From NCBI RefSeq assembly GCF_014646155.1, contig NZ_BMMX01000020.1, forward strand, positions 46,048-110,047: DNA of 64,000 nt, read 5' to 3'. The translations under genes were made by a program, and so were the position numbers. The stretch comes from Mangrovihabitans endophyticus (GTDB lineage Bacteria > Actinomycetota > Actinomycetes > Mycobacteriales > Micromonosporaceae). Below, piece by piece: positions 25,468 through 33,634 of this stretch. Under the pieces are notes generated by a model. The model made no database searches and was not told the origin of the DNA. It saw only the letters and a list, made by a program, of their open reading frames with translations. Numbering within the stretch: the stretch's first letter is position 1; every line of letters starts with the position of its first letter.

Positions 25468-26820
25468 ATGAGCCTGAGCGAGGAAGAGCTGCGCGCGGCG
25501 ATCGCGCGCGAGATGCCCGGAGTCCGCGCCGACCTGGAACGGCTGGTACGCATTCCGGGCATCGCCTTCGACGGGTTCGACCACGCGCACGTCGAGCGGT
25601 CCGCCGAGGCTGTCGCCGAGCTGCTCCGCGGGTGCGGCCTCGCGGTGCAGATCGTGCGCGGCGACGGGCAGCCCGCGGTCATCGGCCGCCGTCCCGCCCC
25701 ACCCGGCGCCCCGACCGTGCTGCTCTACGCGCATCACGACGTGCAGCCGGTGGGCGACCCCGCGCTGTGGCACAGCGAACCGTTCGAGCCGGTGGAGCGC
25801 GCCGGCCGGCTGTACGGGCGGGGAGCCGCCGACGACAAGGCCGGTGTGATGGCGCACGTGGCGGCGCTGCGGGCGTTCGGCGACGATCTGCCGGTGGGCG
25901 TGGTGGTGTTCGTCGAGGGGGAGGAGGAATACGGCTCCGACTCGCTGGACGGGATCATCGAGGCGCACCGGGACGAGTTGCGCTCCGACGTCATCGTGAT
26001 CGCCGACTCCGGCAACTGGGACATCGGCGTGCCGGCCCTGACCACCTCGCTGCGCGGCCTGGTGAACTGCTTCGTCGAGGTGCGCACGCTGGACAGCCCG
26101 GTGCACAGCGGCATGGTGGGCGGCCCGGTGCCGGATGCGTTGACCGTGCTGGCCCGCCTGATCGCCACCCTGCACGACGAGAACGGCGACGTCGCGGTGG
26201 ACGGCCTGGTGGGACGCGGCGGCGCCACCGTGGACTATCCGGAGGACCGCTTCCGGCGCGAGGCCGGGATGCTGGACGGGGTCCGGCTGATCGGCGCGGG
26301 CACCATCACCGACCGGGTCTGGACCAAGCCCGCGGTGGCGGTGCTGGGCATCGACGCGCCGCCCACCGCCGCCGCCCCCAACGCGGTGGTGCCGTCCGGG
26401 CGGGCGAAACTGAGCGTGCGGCTGGCCCCCGGCGACGACCCCACCTCGGCGTACGCCGCACTGCGCGCCCACCTGGAGAAGCACGTGCCGTGGGGCGCGC
26501 GGATCGAGGTGACCCTGGAGAGCGGCGGCGCGCCGTGCGTCATCGACGCGACCGGCCCGGCGTACGACGCGGCCCGCGCCGCCTTCCGCGACGCCTGGGA
26601 CGGGGTGCCGCCGGTGGACATGGGCGTCGGCGGCTCCATCCCGTTCATCGCCACCTTCCAGGAACTGTTCCCGGACGCCGCCATCCTGGTCACCGGCGTC
26701 GAGGATCCGTACTCCGCGGCGCACGGCCCGAACGAGAGCCTGCACCTGGGCGAGTTCGCCCGGGTCTGCCTGGCCGAGGCGCTGCTGCTGCGCAACGTGG
26801 CCGCCACCCGGGAGAACTGA
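25468..26820 (+). CDS. M20-family dipeptidase
   Basis: A 450-residue metallopeptidase. Motifs: LLYAHHDVQPVGD (first metal His/Asp), GRGAADDKAGVMAHV (bridging Asp), FVEGEEEYGS (general-base Glu), ADSGNW, and a C-terminal AHGPNESLHLGEF carrying the last metal His. These match the cytosolic M20 dipeptidase group (PepV/CNDP-like). Starts at ATG 25468. The monooxygenase begins 1 base after its stop, implying co-transcription. Confidence 0.9.
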   Translation: MSLSEEELRAAIAREMPGVRADLERLVRIPGIAFDGFDHAHVERSAEAVAELLRGCGLAVQIVRGDGQPAVIGRRPAPPGAPTVLLYAHHDVQPVGDPALWHSEPFEPVERAGRLYGRGAADDKAGVMAHVAALRAFGDDLPVGVVVFVEGEEEYGSDSLDGIIEAHRDELRSDVIVIADSGNWDIGVPALTTSLRGLVNCFVEVRTLDSPVHSGMVGGPVPDALTVLARLIATLHDENGDVAVDGLVGRGGATVDYPEDRFRREAGMLDGVRLIGAGTITDRVWTKPAVAVLGIDAPPTAAAPNAVVPSGRAKLSVRLAPGDDPTSAYAALRAHLEKHVPWGARIEVTLESGGAPCVIDATGPAYDAARAAFRDAWDGVPPVDMGVGGSIPFIATFQELFPDAAILVTGVEDPYSAAHGPNESLHLGEFARVCLAEALLLRNVAATREN

Positions 26821-26821
26821 C

Positions 26822-28363
26822 ATGGCCGCCGACTCCTGCGACGTGCTCGTGGTCGGCGCCGGCCCGACCGGGCTGATGCTGGCCGACTGGCTGGTGCGGC
26901 TCGGCGTGCGGGTGGTCGTCGCGGACGGCAAGCCCGGACCCACCCGCGAGTCGCGCGCGCTGGTGGTGCAGGCGCGCAGCCTGGAGATCTATCGGCAGCT
27001 CGGCCTCGCCGACGAGGTGTTACCGGCCGCCCAGCGTGCCGTCGCGCTCGCGCCCGGCTTCGGCGCGCGGGTGTTCGGCCGGATCCCGCTCGGGCCGATC
27101 GGCGCCGGCCACACCCCCTACCCGTACATCGAAGTCCTGGAGCAGAGCCGCAACGAGGAGATCCTCTACGCCGCGCTGCGCAAGCAGGGCGGCGACGTGC
27201 GCTGGCAGACCCCGGTGACCACGCTGGAGGAGACGCCGGACGGGGTGCGCGCACGGCTGGCCGACGGCGACACGGTCACCGCGCGGTTCTGCGTCGGCGC
27301 GGACGGCGCGAATTCGGTCGTACGCCGCAGCCGGGACATCCCCTTCGACGGCGTGACCAACCCGCACCGGTTCTACGTGATCGACGCGACCGCCGCCGCG
27401 GGGCTCGTGGCGAACGCGATAAACGTGCGGCTCGGCGCCGATGAGTTCCTGATCGCCTTCCCGATGGCAGGACGCGGCAACTGGCGGCTGATCGGGGTGG
27501 CCCGCAGAGCCGACGACGACGGCGAGATCGGCGAGGAGGACGCGCGGGCGCGGATGAGGGACGCCTTCGCGGTCACGTACGACCAGGCGCGCTGGTACGC
27601 CACCTACAACGTGCATCACCGGGTGGCGCGCCGGTTCCGCGACGGGCCGTTCTTCCTGGCCGGCGACGCGGGACATGTGCACTCCCCGGTCGGCGGCCAG
27701 GGCATGAACACCGGCCTGCAGGATGCGCACAATCTCGCGTTCAAGCTCGCCGATGTGCTGCACGACCGGGCGTCCGACGTCTGGCTGGACCGTTACGAGG
27801 CCGAACGTCGGCCGGTGGCGCAGACCCTGGTGGCCACCACCGACCGGTTGTTCGGCCTGGTCACCTCGCAGCGGTTCGGCCGGCCGGCGGTGCGCCGCGC
27901 GCTGGTGCCGCTGGTGGCGCCCCTGGTGGTGCGCGCGCTTCCGGGCACCGGCGCCGGGTCGCGCTTCTTCCAGTACGTGTCGCAGACCCGCATCCACTAC
28001 CGGATGGGCGCGGACGCGTGGCACCGCTCGGAGGACCGCCGGGGCAGGCCGGGCCGCTCCGGTGGCCGCCGGGACGCGGTGGTCGGCCGCCGGTTGCCGT
28101 GGGCCGACGACAACTACGACGTGCTCTCGATGGACGGAATCGCCGGGCCCGGGTGGCAGGTGCACGCGTACGGCGGGGTGGATGCCGGCGACCTGCCGGA
28201 CCTGGGACTGCCGGTGCACGTCTTCCCCGAGGCGGCGGGTTCGCGGCTGCGGGCGGGTGAGCTCTACCTGGTGCGGCCGGACGGTTTCGTCGCGGCGCGA
28301 GCGTGGCCGGGGCAGGCCGCGGACGTGTTCGCGCGTGTCCGCCGGGAACAGTTGGGCCGCTGA
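26822..28363 (+). CDS. FAD-dependent aromatic monooxygenase
   Basis: A 513-residue PHBH-type flavoprotein (FAD_binding_3). N-terminal dinucleotide motif VVGAGPTGLMLADWL; central GADGANSVVRR; second FAD motif FLAGDAGHVHSPVGGQGMNTGLQDAHNLAFKL. The C-terminal thioredoxin-like domain (about 400-513) is typical of phenol/resorcinol or pentachlorophenol hydroxylase relatives. The substrate is probably an aromatic compound or polyketide. It directly follows the dipeptidase gene, which does not indicate a pathway. Confidence 0.9.
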   Translation: MAADSCDVLVVGAGPTGLMLADWLVRLGVRVVVADGKPGPTRESRALVVQARSLEIYRQLGLADEVLPAAQRAVALAPGFGARVFGRIPLGPIGAGHTPYPYIEVLEQSRNEEILYAALRKQGGDVRWQTPVTTLEETPDGVRARLADGDTVTARFCVGADGANSVVRRSRDIPFDGVTNPHRFYVIDATAAAGLVANAINVRLGADEFLIAFPMAGRGNWRLIGVARRADDDGEIGEEDARARMRDAFAVTYDQARWYATYNVHHRVARRFRDGPFFLAGDAGHVHSPVGGQGMNTGLQDAHNLAFKLADVLHDRASDVWLDRYEAERRPVAQTLVATTDRLFGLVTSQRFGRPAVRRALVPLVAPLVVRALPGTGAGSRFFQYVSQTRIHYRMGADAWHRSEDRRGRPGRSGGRRDAVVGRRLPWADDNYDVLSMDGIAGPGWQVHAYGGVDAGDLPDLGLPVHVFPEAAGSRLRAGELYLVRPDGFVAARAWPGQAADVFARVRREQLGR

Positions 28364-28372
28364 GCGCGGGCG

Positions 28373-28395
28373 CCCGGCTCGCCGAACGAGCCGGG
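28373..28395. terminator. Hairpin terminator between convergent genes
   Basis: CCCGGCTCG, loop CCGAA, then CGAGCCGGG gives a perfect 9-bp stem, 9 bases after the monooxygenase stop and 30 bases before the serS stop on the other strand. It lacks a T run but could serve both transcripts. Confidence 0.6.
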
Positions 28396-28425
28396 AGCCG
28401 GCGAACGGATGCGACGGCCGGAGGG

Positions 28426-29718
28426 TCAGACCTGCGGGGTGCCGTCTGCGGCGATGGTGTGGAAGCCCAGATACGGCACGAGGGCCGGCGGCATGACCAC
28501 CGAACCATCCGCGCGCTGGTTGTTCTCCAGGATCGCCGCGACAGTCCGGCCGATGGGCAGCCCGGAACCGTTCAGGGTGGCCACGAGGCCCCGCTTGCCG
28601 TCCTTGTCGCGGGACCGGATGCGGGCCCGGCGGGCCTGGAACGTACCGCAGTCCGAGCAGGACGAGATCTCCCGATAGCGGCCCTGACCGGGCAGGTAGA
28701 CCTCGATGTCGTAGGTCAACTGGGCGGAGAAACCCATGTCGCCGGCCGCCAGGGTGACCACCCGGTAGGGCAGGCCCAGACCGGCCAGGCACGCCTCCGC
28801 GTGCCCGACCATCGTCTCCAGCTCCCGCTGCGACTCTTCCGGCGCGCAGAACCGCACCATCTCCACCTTGGCGAACTGGTGCAGTCGGATCAGGCCGCGG
28901 GTGTCCTTGCCGTACGACCCGGCTTCGGAACGGAAACACGGCGTGTACGCGGTGTACGCCAGCGGCAGGTCACCGGCGTCCAGGATCTCCTCGGCGTGCA
29001 GGTTGGCCAGCGGCACCTCGGCCGTCGGGATCAGGTAGAGATCGCGGTTGTTGGTGCCCGTCTTGAACAGGTCCTCCTCGAACTTCGGCAACTGCCCGGT
29101 GCCGGTCATGGTGGCCGGCGTGACCAGGAACGGCACCGAATGCTCGACATATCCGTGCCGGCGGGTGTGCAGATCGAGGAAATAGGCGGCAAGTCCCCGT
29201 TCCAGCCGCGCGCCCGCGCCACGCGCCACCGAGAACCGCGGCCCGGACAGCTTGGTGGCCCGGCCGAAGTCCAGAATGCCCAGCGCCTCACCCAGATCGA
29301 CGTGATCCTTGGGCGGGAACGCGAAGGTGGGCGGGTCACCGTGCCGGCGGACCTCGACCGCGAAGTCCTCCGAGTCGCCGTCCGGTGCCGTGTCCAACGG
29401 CAGGTTCGGAATGCCCAGCATCAGCTCGTTGAGCCGGCCGGCGAGCTGTTCCTGCTCGGCCTCGACGTCGCGGATCTCGTCCTTGATGTCGCGGGCGCGT
29501 TGCTTGAGCTCACCGGTGTCGGCACCCTGCCGGGCGGCGGACTGCACCTCCTGCGCAACCCGCTTGGACTCCGCGCGCAGTTCGTCGGCGCGGTGGATGC
29601 TCTTGTTGCGCCGGGACAGCAGGTCCTCCAGCCCTTCGAGATCCAGGGTGTAGCCGCGACGAGCGAGACGGCGGACGGCGTCGGCGCCCATGTCCACCAG
29701 GGCGCGAGGGTCATGCAT
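28426..29718 (-). CDS. serS: Seryl-tRNA synthetase
   Basis: A 430-residue class II aminoacyl-tRNA synthetase. The N-terminal coiled-coil arm is at about 30-100 (LSRRNKSIHRADELRAESK... RDIKDEIRDVEAEQEQLAG). Motif 2 is TPCFRSEAGSYGKDTRGLIRLHQFAKVEMV and motif 3 is LNGSGLPIGRTVAAILENNQ; the serine-binding TAEVPLANLH is present. Starts at ATG 29718 (MHDPRALVDMGADAVR). It is divergent from the ligase gene across a spacer carrying five 19-bp repeats. Confidence 0.97.
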   Translation of the reverse strand: MHDPRALVDMGADAVRRLARRGYTLDLEGLEDLLSRRNKSIHRADELRAESKRVAQEVQSAARQGADTGELKQRARDIKDEIRDVEAEQEQLAGRLNELMLGIPNLPLDTAPDGDSEDFAVEVRRHGDPPTFAFPPKDHVDLGEALGILDFGRATKLSGPRFSVARGAGARLERGLAAYFLDLHTRRHGYVEHSVPFLVTPATMTGTGQLPKFEEDLFKTGTNNRDLYLIPTAEVPLANLHAEEILDAGDLPLAYTAYTPCFRSEAGSYGKDTRGLIRLHQFAKVEMVRFCAPEESQRELETMVGHAEACLAGLGLPYRVVTLAAGDMGFSAQLTYDIEVYLPGQGRYREISSCSDCGTFQARRARIRSRDKDGKRGLVATLNGSGLPIGRTVAAILENNQRADGSVVMPPALVPYLGFHTIAADGTPQV

Positions 29719-29840
29719 GGCGGTTGTCTTCCTCTGTCGGAGTGTGCGGTCGTGCCCGAACCTAGCAAGACGGCGGCCGTTCGTCGGCAGAGATACCGCC
29801 CGTTGGGCCGGAACGGACCCGTTCGCGGGAGGCGGCCGCT

Positions 29841-29935
29841 CTTGTCGTGCCCGGCCGCCCTTGTCGTGCCCGGCCGCCCTTGTCGAACCCGGCCGCCCTT
29901 GTCGAACCCGGCCGCTCTTGTCGTACCCGGCTGCC
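29841..29935. repeat. Five tandem 19-bp repeats before the ligase gene
   Basis: Units start at 29841, 29860, 29879, 29898 and 29917, consensus CTTGTCGWRCCCGGCCGCC. Positions 8-9 are TG in units 1-2, AA in 3-4 and TA in 5, so the array grew by duplicating pairs. It lies in the divergent spacer between serS and the DNA ligase, ending 11 bases before the ligase GTG. Whether it is regulatory or slippage-derived is not known. Confidence 0.9.
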
Positions 29936-29946
29936 AGGATGGGTCC

Positions 29947-31530
29947 GTGCTGTTCCAGGACCTGGCCGCCACCTCGGGCGCGGTCGCCGCCACCTCGGGC
30001 CGCAAGGCCAAGATCGAGTTGCTGGCGGCGGCGCTGCGCAGGCTCGCGCCGGAGGAGATCGCGGCCGGCTCGGCCTACCTGGCCGGCGAGTTGCGGCAGC
30101 GGCAGACCGGCGTGGGCTACGCCGCCTTGCGGGAGCGGCCGGCACCGGCCGAGACGTCCACCCTGACGGTGGCCGGGGTGGACGCGGCGGTGGCGGAGAT
30201 CGCGGTGGTCGCGGGTCCGGGGTCGCAGGCGCGGCGGCGGTCTCTGCTGGGGGCCCTGTTCGCGGCGGCCACCGCGGACGAGCAGCGTCTGCTGGTCGGC
30301 TTGTTCGGCGGTGAGCTGCGGCAGGGCGCGCAGGCCGGGCTGCTGGCCGACGCGGTGGCCCGTGCCGCGCAGGTGCCGGCAGCAGCGGTGCGGCGGGCGC
30401 TGTTGCTGTGCGGCGATCTCAAGACGGTGGCGGTGGCGGCGCTCACCGGTGGCGCCGACGCCTTGGCCGCGATCAGTCTGCGCGTCGGCACGCCGCTGGC
30501 GCCGATGCTCGCCGCCAGCGCGCCCGATGTGGCAGCGGCCCTGGCGGTCACCGGGGCCCCGGCGACCGCCGACGTGAAGCTCGACGGCATCCGCATCCAG
30601 GTGCACCGGTCCGGCGACGACGTGGCGGTCTTCACTCGCAGCCTGGACGACATCACCGCCCGGCTGCCCGGGGTGGTGGCCGCGGCACGCACCCTGCCGG
30701 TGCGCGACGCGGTGCTGGACGGCGAGGCCATGATGCTGGACAACGCAGGCCGGCCACGCCCGTTCCAGGAGACGTCCAGCCGTGCGGCCACCCGTGGCCG
30801 GCAAGCCGGGCCGACGTCTGACGGACGCCCCGGCGCCGAGGCTGGGCTGGTGCCCTACTTCTTCGACCTGCTGCACCTGGACGGCACCGACCTTCTCGAC
30901 GAGCCGGGCCGGGTCCGCTGGGCCGCCCTGGCCGACGCATCACCGCCGGAGCTGATCGTGGGCCGCACCACCGTGCAGACGGACGAGCGGGCGGCGGAGG
31001 CGTTCGCGGCGGCCGTGGCGGCGGGACAGGAGGGCCTGGTGATCAAGGCGCCCGAGGCGCCCTATGACGTGGGGCGGCGCGGCGGCGCGTGGGTCAAGGT
31101 CAAGCCGCGTCACACGCTGGACCTGGTGGTGCTCGCGGTGGAGTGGGGGCATGGGCGCCGCCGGGGCTGGCTGTCCAACCTGCATCTGGGTGCCCGCGAT
31201 CCGCGTACGGGTGGCTTCGTGATGTTGGGTAAGACGTTCAAGGGGCTGACCGATGAGCTGTTGCGGTGGCAGACCGCCCGCTTCACCGAGCTGGCCGTCG
31301 AGGACAACGGGTGGGTGGTGACCGTGCGTCCGGAGCAGGTGGTGGAGATCGCGTTCGACGGGGTGCAGAGGTCGCCGCGCTATCCGGGCGGGGTGGCGCT
31401 GCGGTTCGCCCGAGTGTTGCGCTACCGCGAGGACAAACGTGCGGCGGAGGCGGACACCATCGACGCCGTCCGGCAGATCGGCGCCGTCCGGCAGATCGGC
31501 GCCGTCCGGCAGGCCGGCGGCACGCCGTGA
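29947..31530 (+). CDS. ATP-dependent DNA ligase (LigB-type)
   Basis: A 527-residue ligase. N-terminal DNA-binding domain about 1-195, adenylation domain with nucleophile Lys211 in ADVKLDGIRIQVH, and later VLDGEAMM, PYFFDLLHLDG, QEGLVIKAP and WVKVKPRHTLDLVVLAVEWGHGRR, then an OB-fold to about 505. The architecture is that of mycobacterial LigB (non-homologous end-joining ligase LigD has extra domains absent here). The C-terminus ends in a 6-residue repeat (AVRQIG) arising from an 18-bp DNA repeat. GTG 29947 (VLFQDLAATSG) is the likely start; no strong ribosome site is seen, and the 19-bp repeats end just upstream. Confidence 0.9.
   Translation: MLFQDLAATSGAVAATSGRKAKIELLAAALRRLAPEEIAAGSAYLAGELRQRQTGVGYAALRERPAPAETSTLTVAGVDAAVAEIAVVAGPGSQARRRSLLGALFAAATADEQRLLVGLFGGELRQGAQAGLLADAVARAAQVPAAAVRRALLLCGDLKTVAVAALTGGADALAAISLRVGTPLAPMLAASAPDVAAALAVTGAPATADVKLDGIRIQVHRSGDDVAVFTRSLDDITARLPGVVAAARTLPVRDAVLDGEAMMLDNAGRPRPFQETSSRAATRGRQAGPTSDGRPGAEAGLVPYFFDLLHLDGTDLLDEPGRVRWAALADASPPELIVGRTTVQTDERAAEAFAAAVAAGQEGLVIKAPEAPYDVGRRGGAWVKVKPRHTLDLVVLAVEWGHGRRRGWLSNLHLGARDPRTGGFVMLGKTFKGLTDELLRWQTARFTELAVEDNGWVVTVRPEQVVEIAFDGVQRSPRYPGGVALRFARVLRYREDKRAAEADTIDAVRQIGAVRQIGAVRQAGGTP
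31465..31518 (+). repeat. Three 18-bp repeats at the ligase 3' end
   Basis: GCCGTCCGGCAGATCGGC occurs at 31465-31482 and 31483-31500 exactly, and at 31501-31518 with three changes. It encodes the C-terminal AVRQIG repeats of the ligase. A length that is a multiple of three keeps the frame open. Confidence 0.9.
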
Positions 31531-31640
31531 CCTGACGGTCGGGACGTCCGCGACCCCCCACACGCGCACCCGTCACCACCCCTCCGCGACGATCTTGGAT
31601 TTGACCCCCGCCACCCGTGAGTTGTGCCTGTCCGCGTCGA

Positions 31641-31938
31641 GTGGCCCCGCGTCGCGTCCCGCTGCGTCGCGTCGTGTGGCGTCCCGTCGCGTCGCCCCGC
31701 GTGGCGTGGCGTGGCGTCGCGTCGCGTGGCCCCGCGTCCCGCTGCGTCGCGTGGCCCCGCGTCCCGCTGCGTGGCGTCGTGTGGTGTCGCGTCCCATGCG
31801 GCGTCCCGTCGCCCCGCGTCCCGTCCCGTGCCGTGCCGTCGTGTCCCGTCGCCCCGCGTCGCGTCCCGTGCCGTCCCGTCGCGTCCCGTCCCGTCCCGTG
31901 CCGTCCCGTCGCGTCCCGTCGCGTGGCGCCTTCGGGCT
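31641..31938 (+). repeat. Degenerate pentanucleotide satellite lacking adenine
   Basis: About 58 copies of a 5-base unit (GTCSC on the plus strand, with GTGGC, GTCCC and GCTGC variants). The phase changes once near 31797-31802. Over 298 bases there is only one A (31796). A unit length of five repeats the same codons in all three frames, which is why several long overlapping reading frames appear here; I regard none as genes. It is in the convergent spacer between the ligase and a small membrane-protein gene. Confidence 0.9.
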
Positions 31939-31942
31939 ACGG

Positions 31943-32011
31943 CGATCTTGGACTTTCGGGTGGCCAGGATCCCCGCGAAAGCCGCATTCCTCCCCACAAA
32001 GTCCAAGATCG
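31943..32011. repeat. Palindromic intergenic element, copy A
   Basis: Arms CGATCTTGGACTTT (31943-31956) and AAAGTCCAAGATCG (31998-32011) are perfect 14-base inverted repeats around a 41-base centre. The minus-strand reading of this copy is related to copy B. A matching half-site GATCTTGGATTT stands alone at 31591-31602. It looks like a dispersed non-coding repeat. Confidence 0.75.
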
Positions 32012-32027
32012 ACGATCGGGGCGGATT

Positions 32028-32093
32028 GATCTTGGGCTTTGTGGGGCCGAGATTGCCACTAATGCGACATTTGGCTGTGGAAACCTCAAGATC
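32028..32093. repeat. Palindromic intergenic element, copy B
   Basis: GATCTTGGGCTTT (32028-32040) and AAACCTCAAGATC (32081-32093) form inverted arms with 2 mismatches in 13. Internal sequence CTTTGTGGGG and an AATGCGRC segment are shared with copy A read on the opposite strand, so the two copies lie head-to-head 16 bases apart. Confidence 0.7.
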
Positions 32094-32140
32094 GCGCGGG
32101 TGGGTGCGGTGCGGTGCGGGCGGGTGCGGCGTGGGCGGGG

Positions 32141-32252
32141 GTGGTGCGGGCGCGGGGTGGTGCGGGCGCGGGGTGGTGCGGGCGCGGGGTGGTGCGGGCG
32201 CGGGGCGGCGTGGGCGCGGGGCGGTGCGGGCGCGGGGCGGTGCGGGGCGGGG
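32141..32252 (+). repeat. Seven 16-bp G-rich tandem repeats
   Basis: GTGGTGCGGGCGCGGG is repeated exactly four times (32141-32204), then three diverged units follow to 32252. From 32092 to 32280 there is no A at all on the plus strand. Runs of three and four G make G-quadruplex formation possible. The array ends just beyond the stop codon of the minus-strand gene at 32279. Confidence 0.9.
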
Positions 32253-32278
32253 CGGGTGGGGGCTGCGGGCGGCGTGGG

Positions 32279-32722
32279 TTATAGGGCGGCCAGTGACCTG
32301 ACGTAGTTGACCTGCTGGTGGATCTGGGTGACCTGGTTCTGGTCGGCGACCGGGATGCGGCTGACGTACTGCTGGGTGCCGTTGGTCACGGTGACCTGCA
32401 CGGTGCCGCGGTAGGTCGTCTGCTTCACCAGCAAGAAGAGGAGGCTGAACACGGTGAGCACGCAGAATCCCGCGACCGCCGCGACGATCGCCCAGGTGGG
32501 GATCTTCTGCTCGGTGTGCCAATAGTCGTTGACCTGCCAGGCCGACCCGGCCAGTGGGATGTCGCCGGCCGGGGTGTGCACCACGGTGGAGGTGACGCCC
32601 ATGTCGCCGACCACGATGATCACCGGCCCCGGAGCGGGCGGAACCGGCGTCGCTTCCGGCGGCGGGGCGGGAGCCGGCACGGCCCACGGGTCTCGGGGAC
32701 TGGAGTCCGGTGTGGAAGGCAC
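32279..32722 (-). CDS. Small DUF-type membrane protein
   Basis: A 147-residue protein with a Pro-rich N-terminus (about 1-35), a beta-rich segment (VIIVVGDMGVTSTVVHTPAGDIPLAGSAW), one membrane span (about 75-100, IPTWAIVAAVAGFCVLTVFSLLFLLV) and a C-terminal segment TTYRGTVQVTVTNGTQQYVSRI. I do not know a function. The ATG at 32722 lies 9 bases after the SURF1 stop on the same strand, so the two are probably co-transcribed. Its 3' end abuts the G-rich satellite. Confidence 0.72.
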   Translation of the reverse strand: MPSTPDSSPRDPWAVPAPAPPPEATPVPPAPGPVIIVVGDMGVTSTVVHTPAGDIPLAGSAWQVNDYWHTEQKIPTWAIVAAVAGFCVLTVFSLLFLLVKQTTYRGTVQVTVTNGTQQYVSRIPVADQNQVTQIHQQVNYVRSLAAL

Positions 32723-32731
32723 CTTCGTACC

Positions 32732-33634
32732 CTACGTGGCCGCCGACCGGTCGGCCTGGGCCGCGTCGGCGTGGGCCACGCGATCACCGCGGGCGGGGTC
32801 GGCCCGAGCGGCGTCGGCCCGAGCGGCGTCGGCCCGAGCGGCGTCGGCTTGGGCTACGCGATCCGGCGGGGGTGTCGCGCCGGTGTCGCCGCGCGCTTCC
32901 TTGCGGGCCTGCCATCCGAACACCAGCAGGGCCATCACCGAGAACATCCACCACTGCACCGCGTAACCGCCGTTTTGCCAGGCGTTCTCGTGGTCGATCG
33001 GAATCCGCACGAATGCCGGGTCGGCGGCTGGGCGCTGCTCGGTGAGCAGCACGTAGGCGCCGTAGACCGGATAGGGGAGCTGAGCCGCCAAGCGTGGCAC
33101 GGCGATCCGCCGCGTGTCGATGCGCCCGTCGCGGTGCTCGATCGGCGCCGGGCGGCTCTCCGAGAGGTGCACCTGACCGACCACGGTCACCGGTCCGGTC
33201 GGCGCCGCCGGCACCTGCGGCGCGGCGATGGCGCCACCCGCCGCGGGCGGCACCCAGCCCCGGTCGATCAGCACCGCCGCCCCGTCGTCCAGCACCAGCG
33301 GCGTGACGATCTCGAATCCCACCGAGCCGTCGACGGTCCGGCCGCGCGCTTGGATCTCGTGCGTGCGGTCGTACCGTCCGGTGACGGCGACCTTGGTCCA
33401 TGCCGTGTCCACACCCGGTGCGCGACCGACCCCGGAGCTGGCCGCCGGCGCCGGGAGCACGGTGTCGAGCGGCGCCGGCGCGGCCGTCGCGGCGGCGTCG
33501 ATGCGCTGGTTGATCGCGCTGCGCTCGTGGTAGCGGTGCAACTGCCAATTGCCGAGGAACACCATCGTGACCGAGGCGGCGACGGTCAGCGCGGCGGCGG
33601 CGAGCCAGCGCGGCGTCAGCAGGAACCGGTACAC
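32732..33634 (-). CDS. SURF1-family protein
   Basis: A 300-residue membrane protein related to SURF1/Shy1, which assists cytochrome aa3 oxidase assembly. First span about 10-28 (WLAAAALTVAASVTMVFLGNWQLHRY; the WQLHRY motif is characteristic), periplasmic domain with VTGRYD and VLIDRGWVPP, second span near 235-252 (YAVQWWMFSVMALLVFGW). The C-terminal 40 residues are an Ala/Asp/Arg tract containing ADAAR repeats produced by a 15-bp DNA repeat, and are probably disordered. No oxidase gene lies beside it. Confidence 0.88.
   Translation of the reverse strand: MYRFLLTPRWLAAAALTVAASVTMVFLGNWQLHRYHERSAINQRIDAAATAAPAPLDTVLPAPAASSGVGRAPGVDTAWTKVAVTGRYDRTHEIQARGRTVDGSVGFEIVTPLVLDDGAAVLIDRGWVPPAAGGAIAAPQVPAAPTGPVTVVGQVHLSESRPAPIEHRDGRIDTRRIAVPRLAAQLPYPVYGAYVLLTEQRPAADPAFVRIPIDHENAWQNGGYAVQWWMFSVMALLVFGWQARKEARGDTGATPPPDRVAQADAARADAARADAARADPARGDRVAHADAAQADRSAAT
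32801..32845 (-). repeat. Three 15-bp repeats in the SURF1 3' end
   Basis: GGCCCGAGCGGCGTC repeats exactly at 32801-32815, 32816-32830 and 32831-32845. It encodes the ADAAR repeats of the SURF1 C-terminal tail on the minus strand. Confidence 0.9.

Noticed and set aside
31617..32687. Several long overlapping reading frames across the spacer
   Set aside because: They come from period-5 and period-16 satellites, giving monotonous Arg/Asp/Gly/Pro sequence in all frames, with no ribosome sites.
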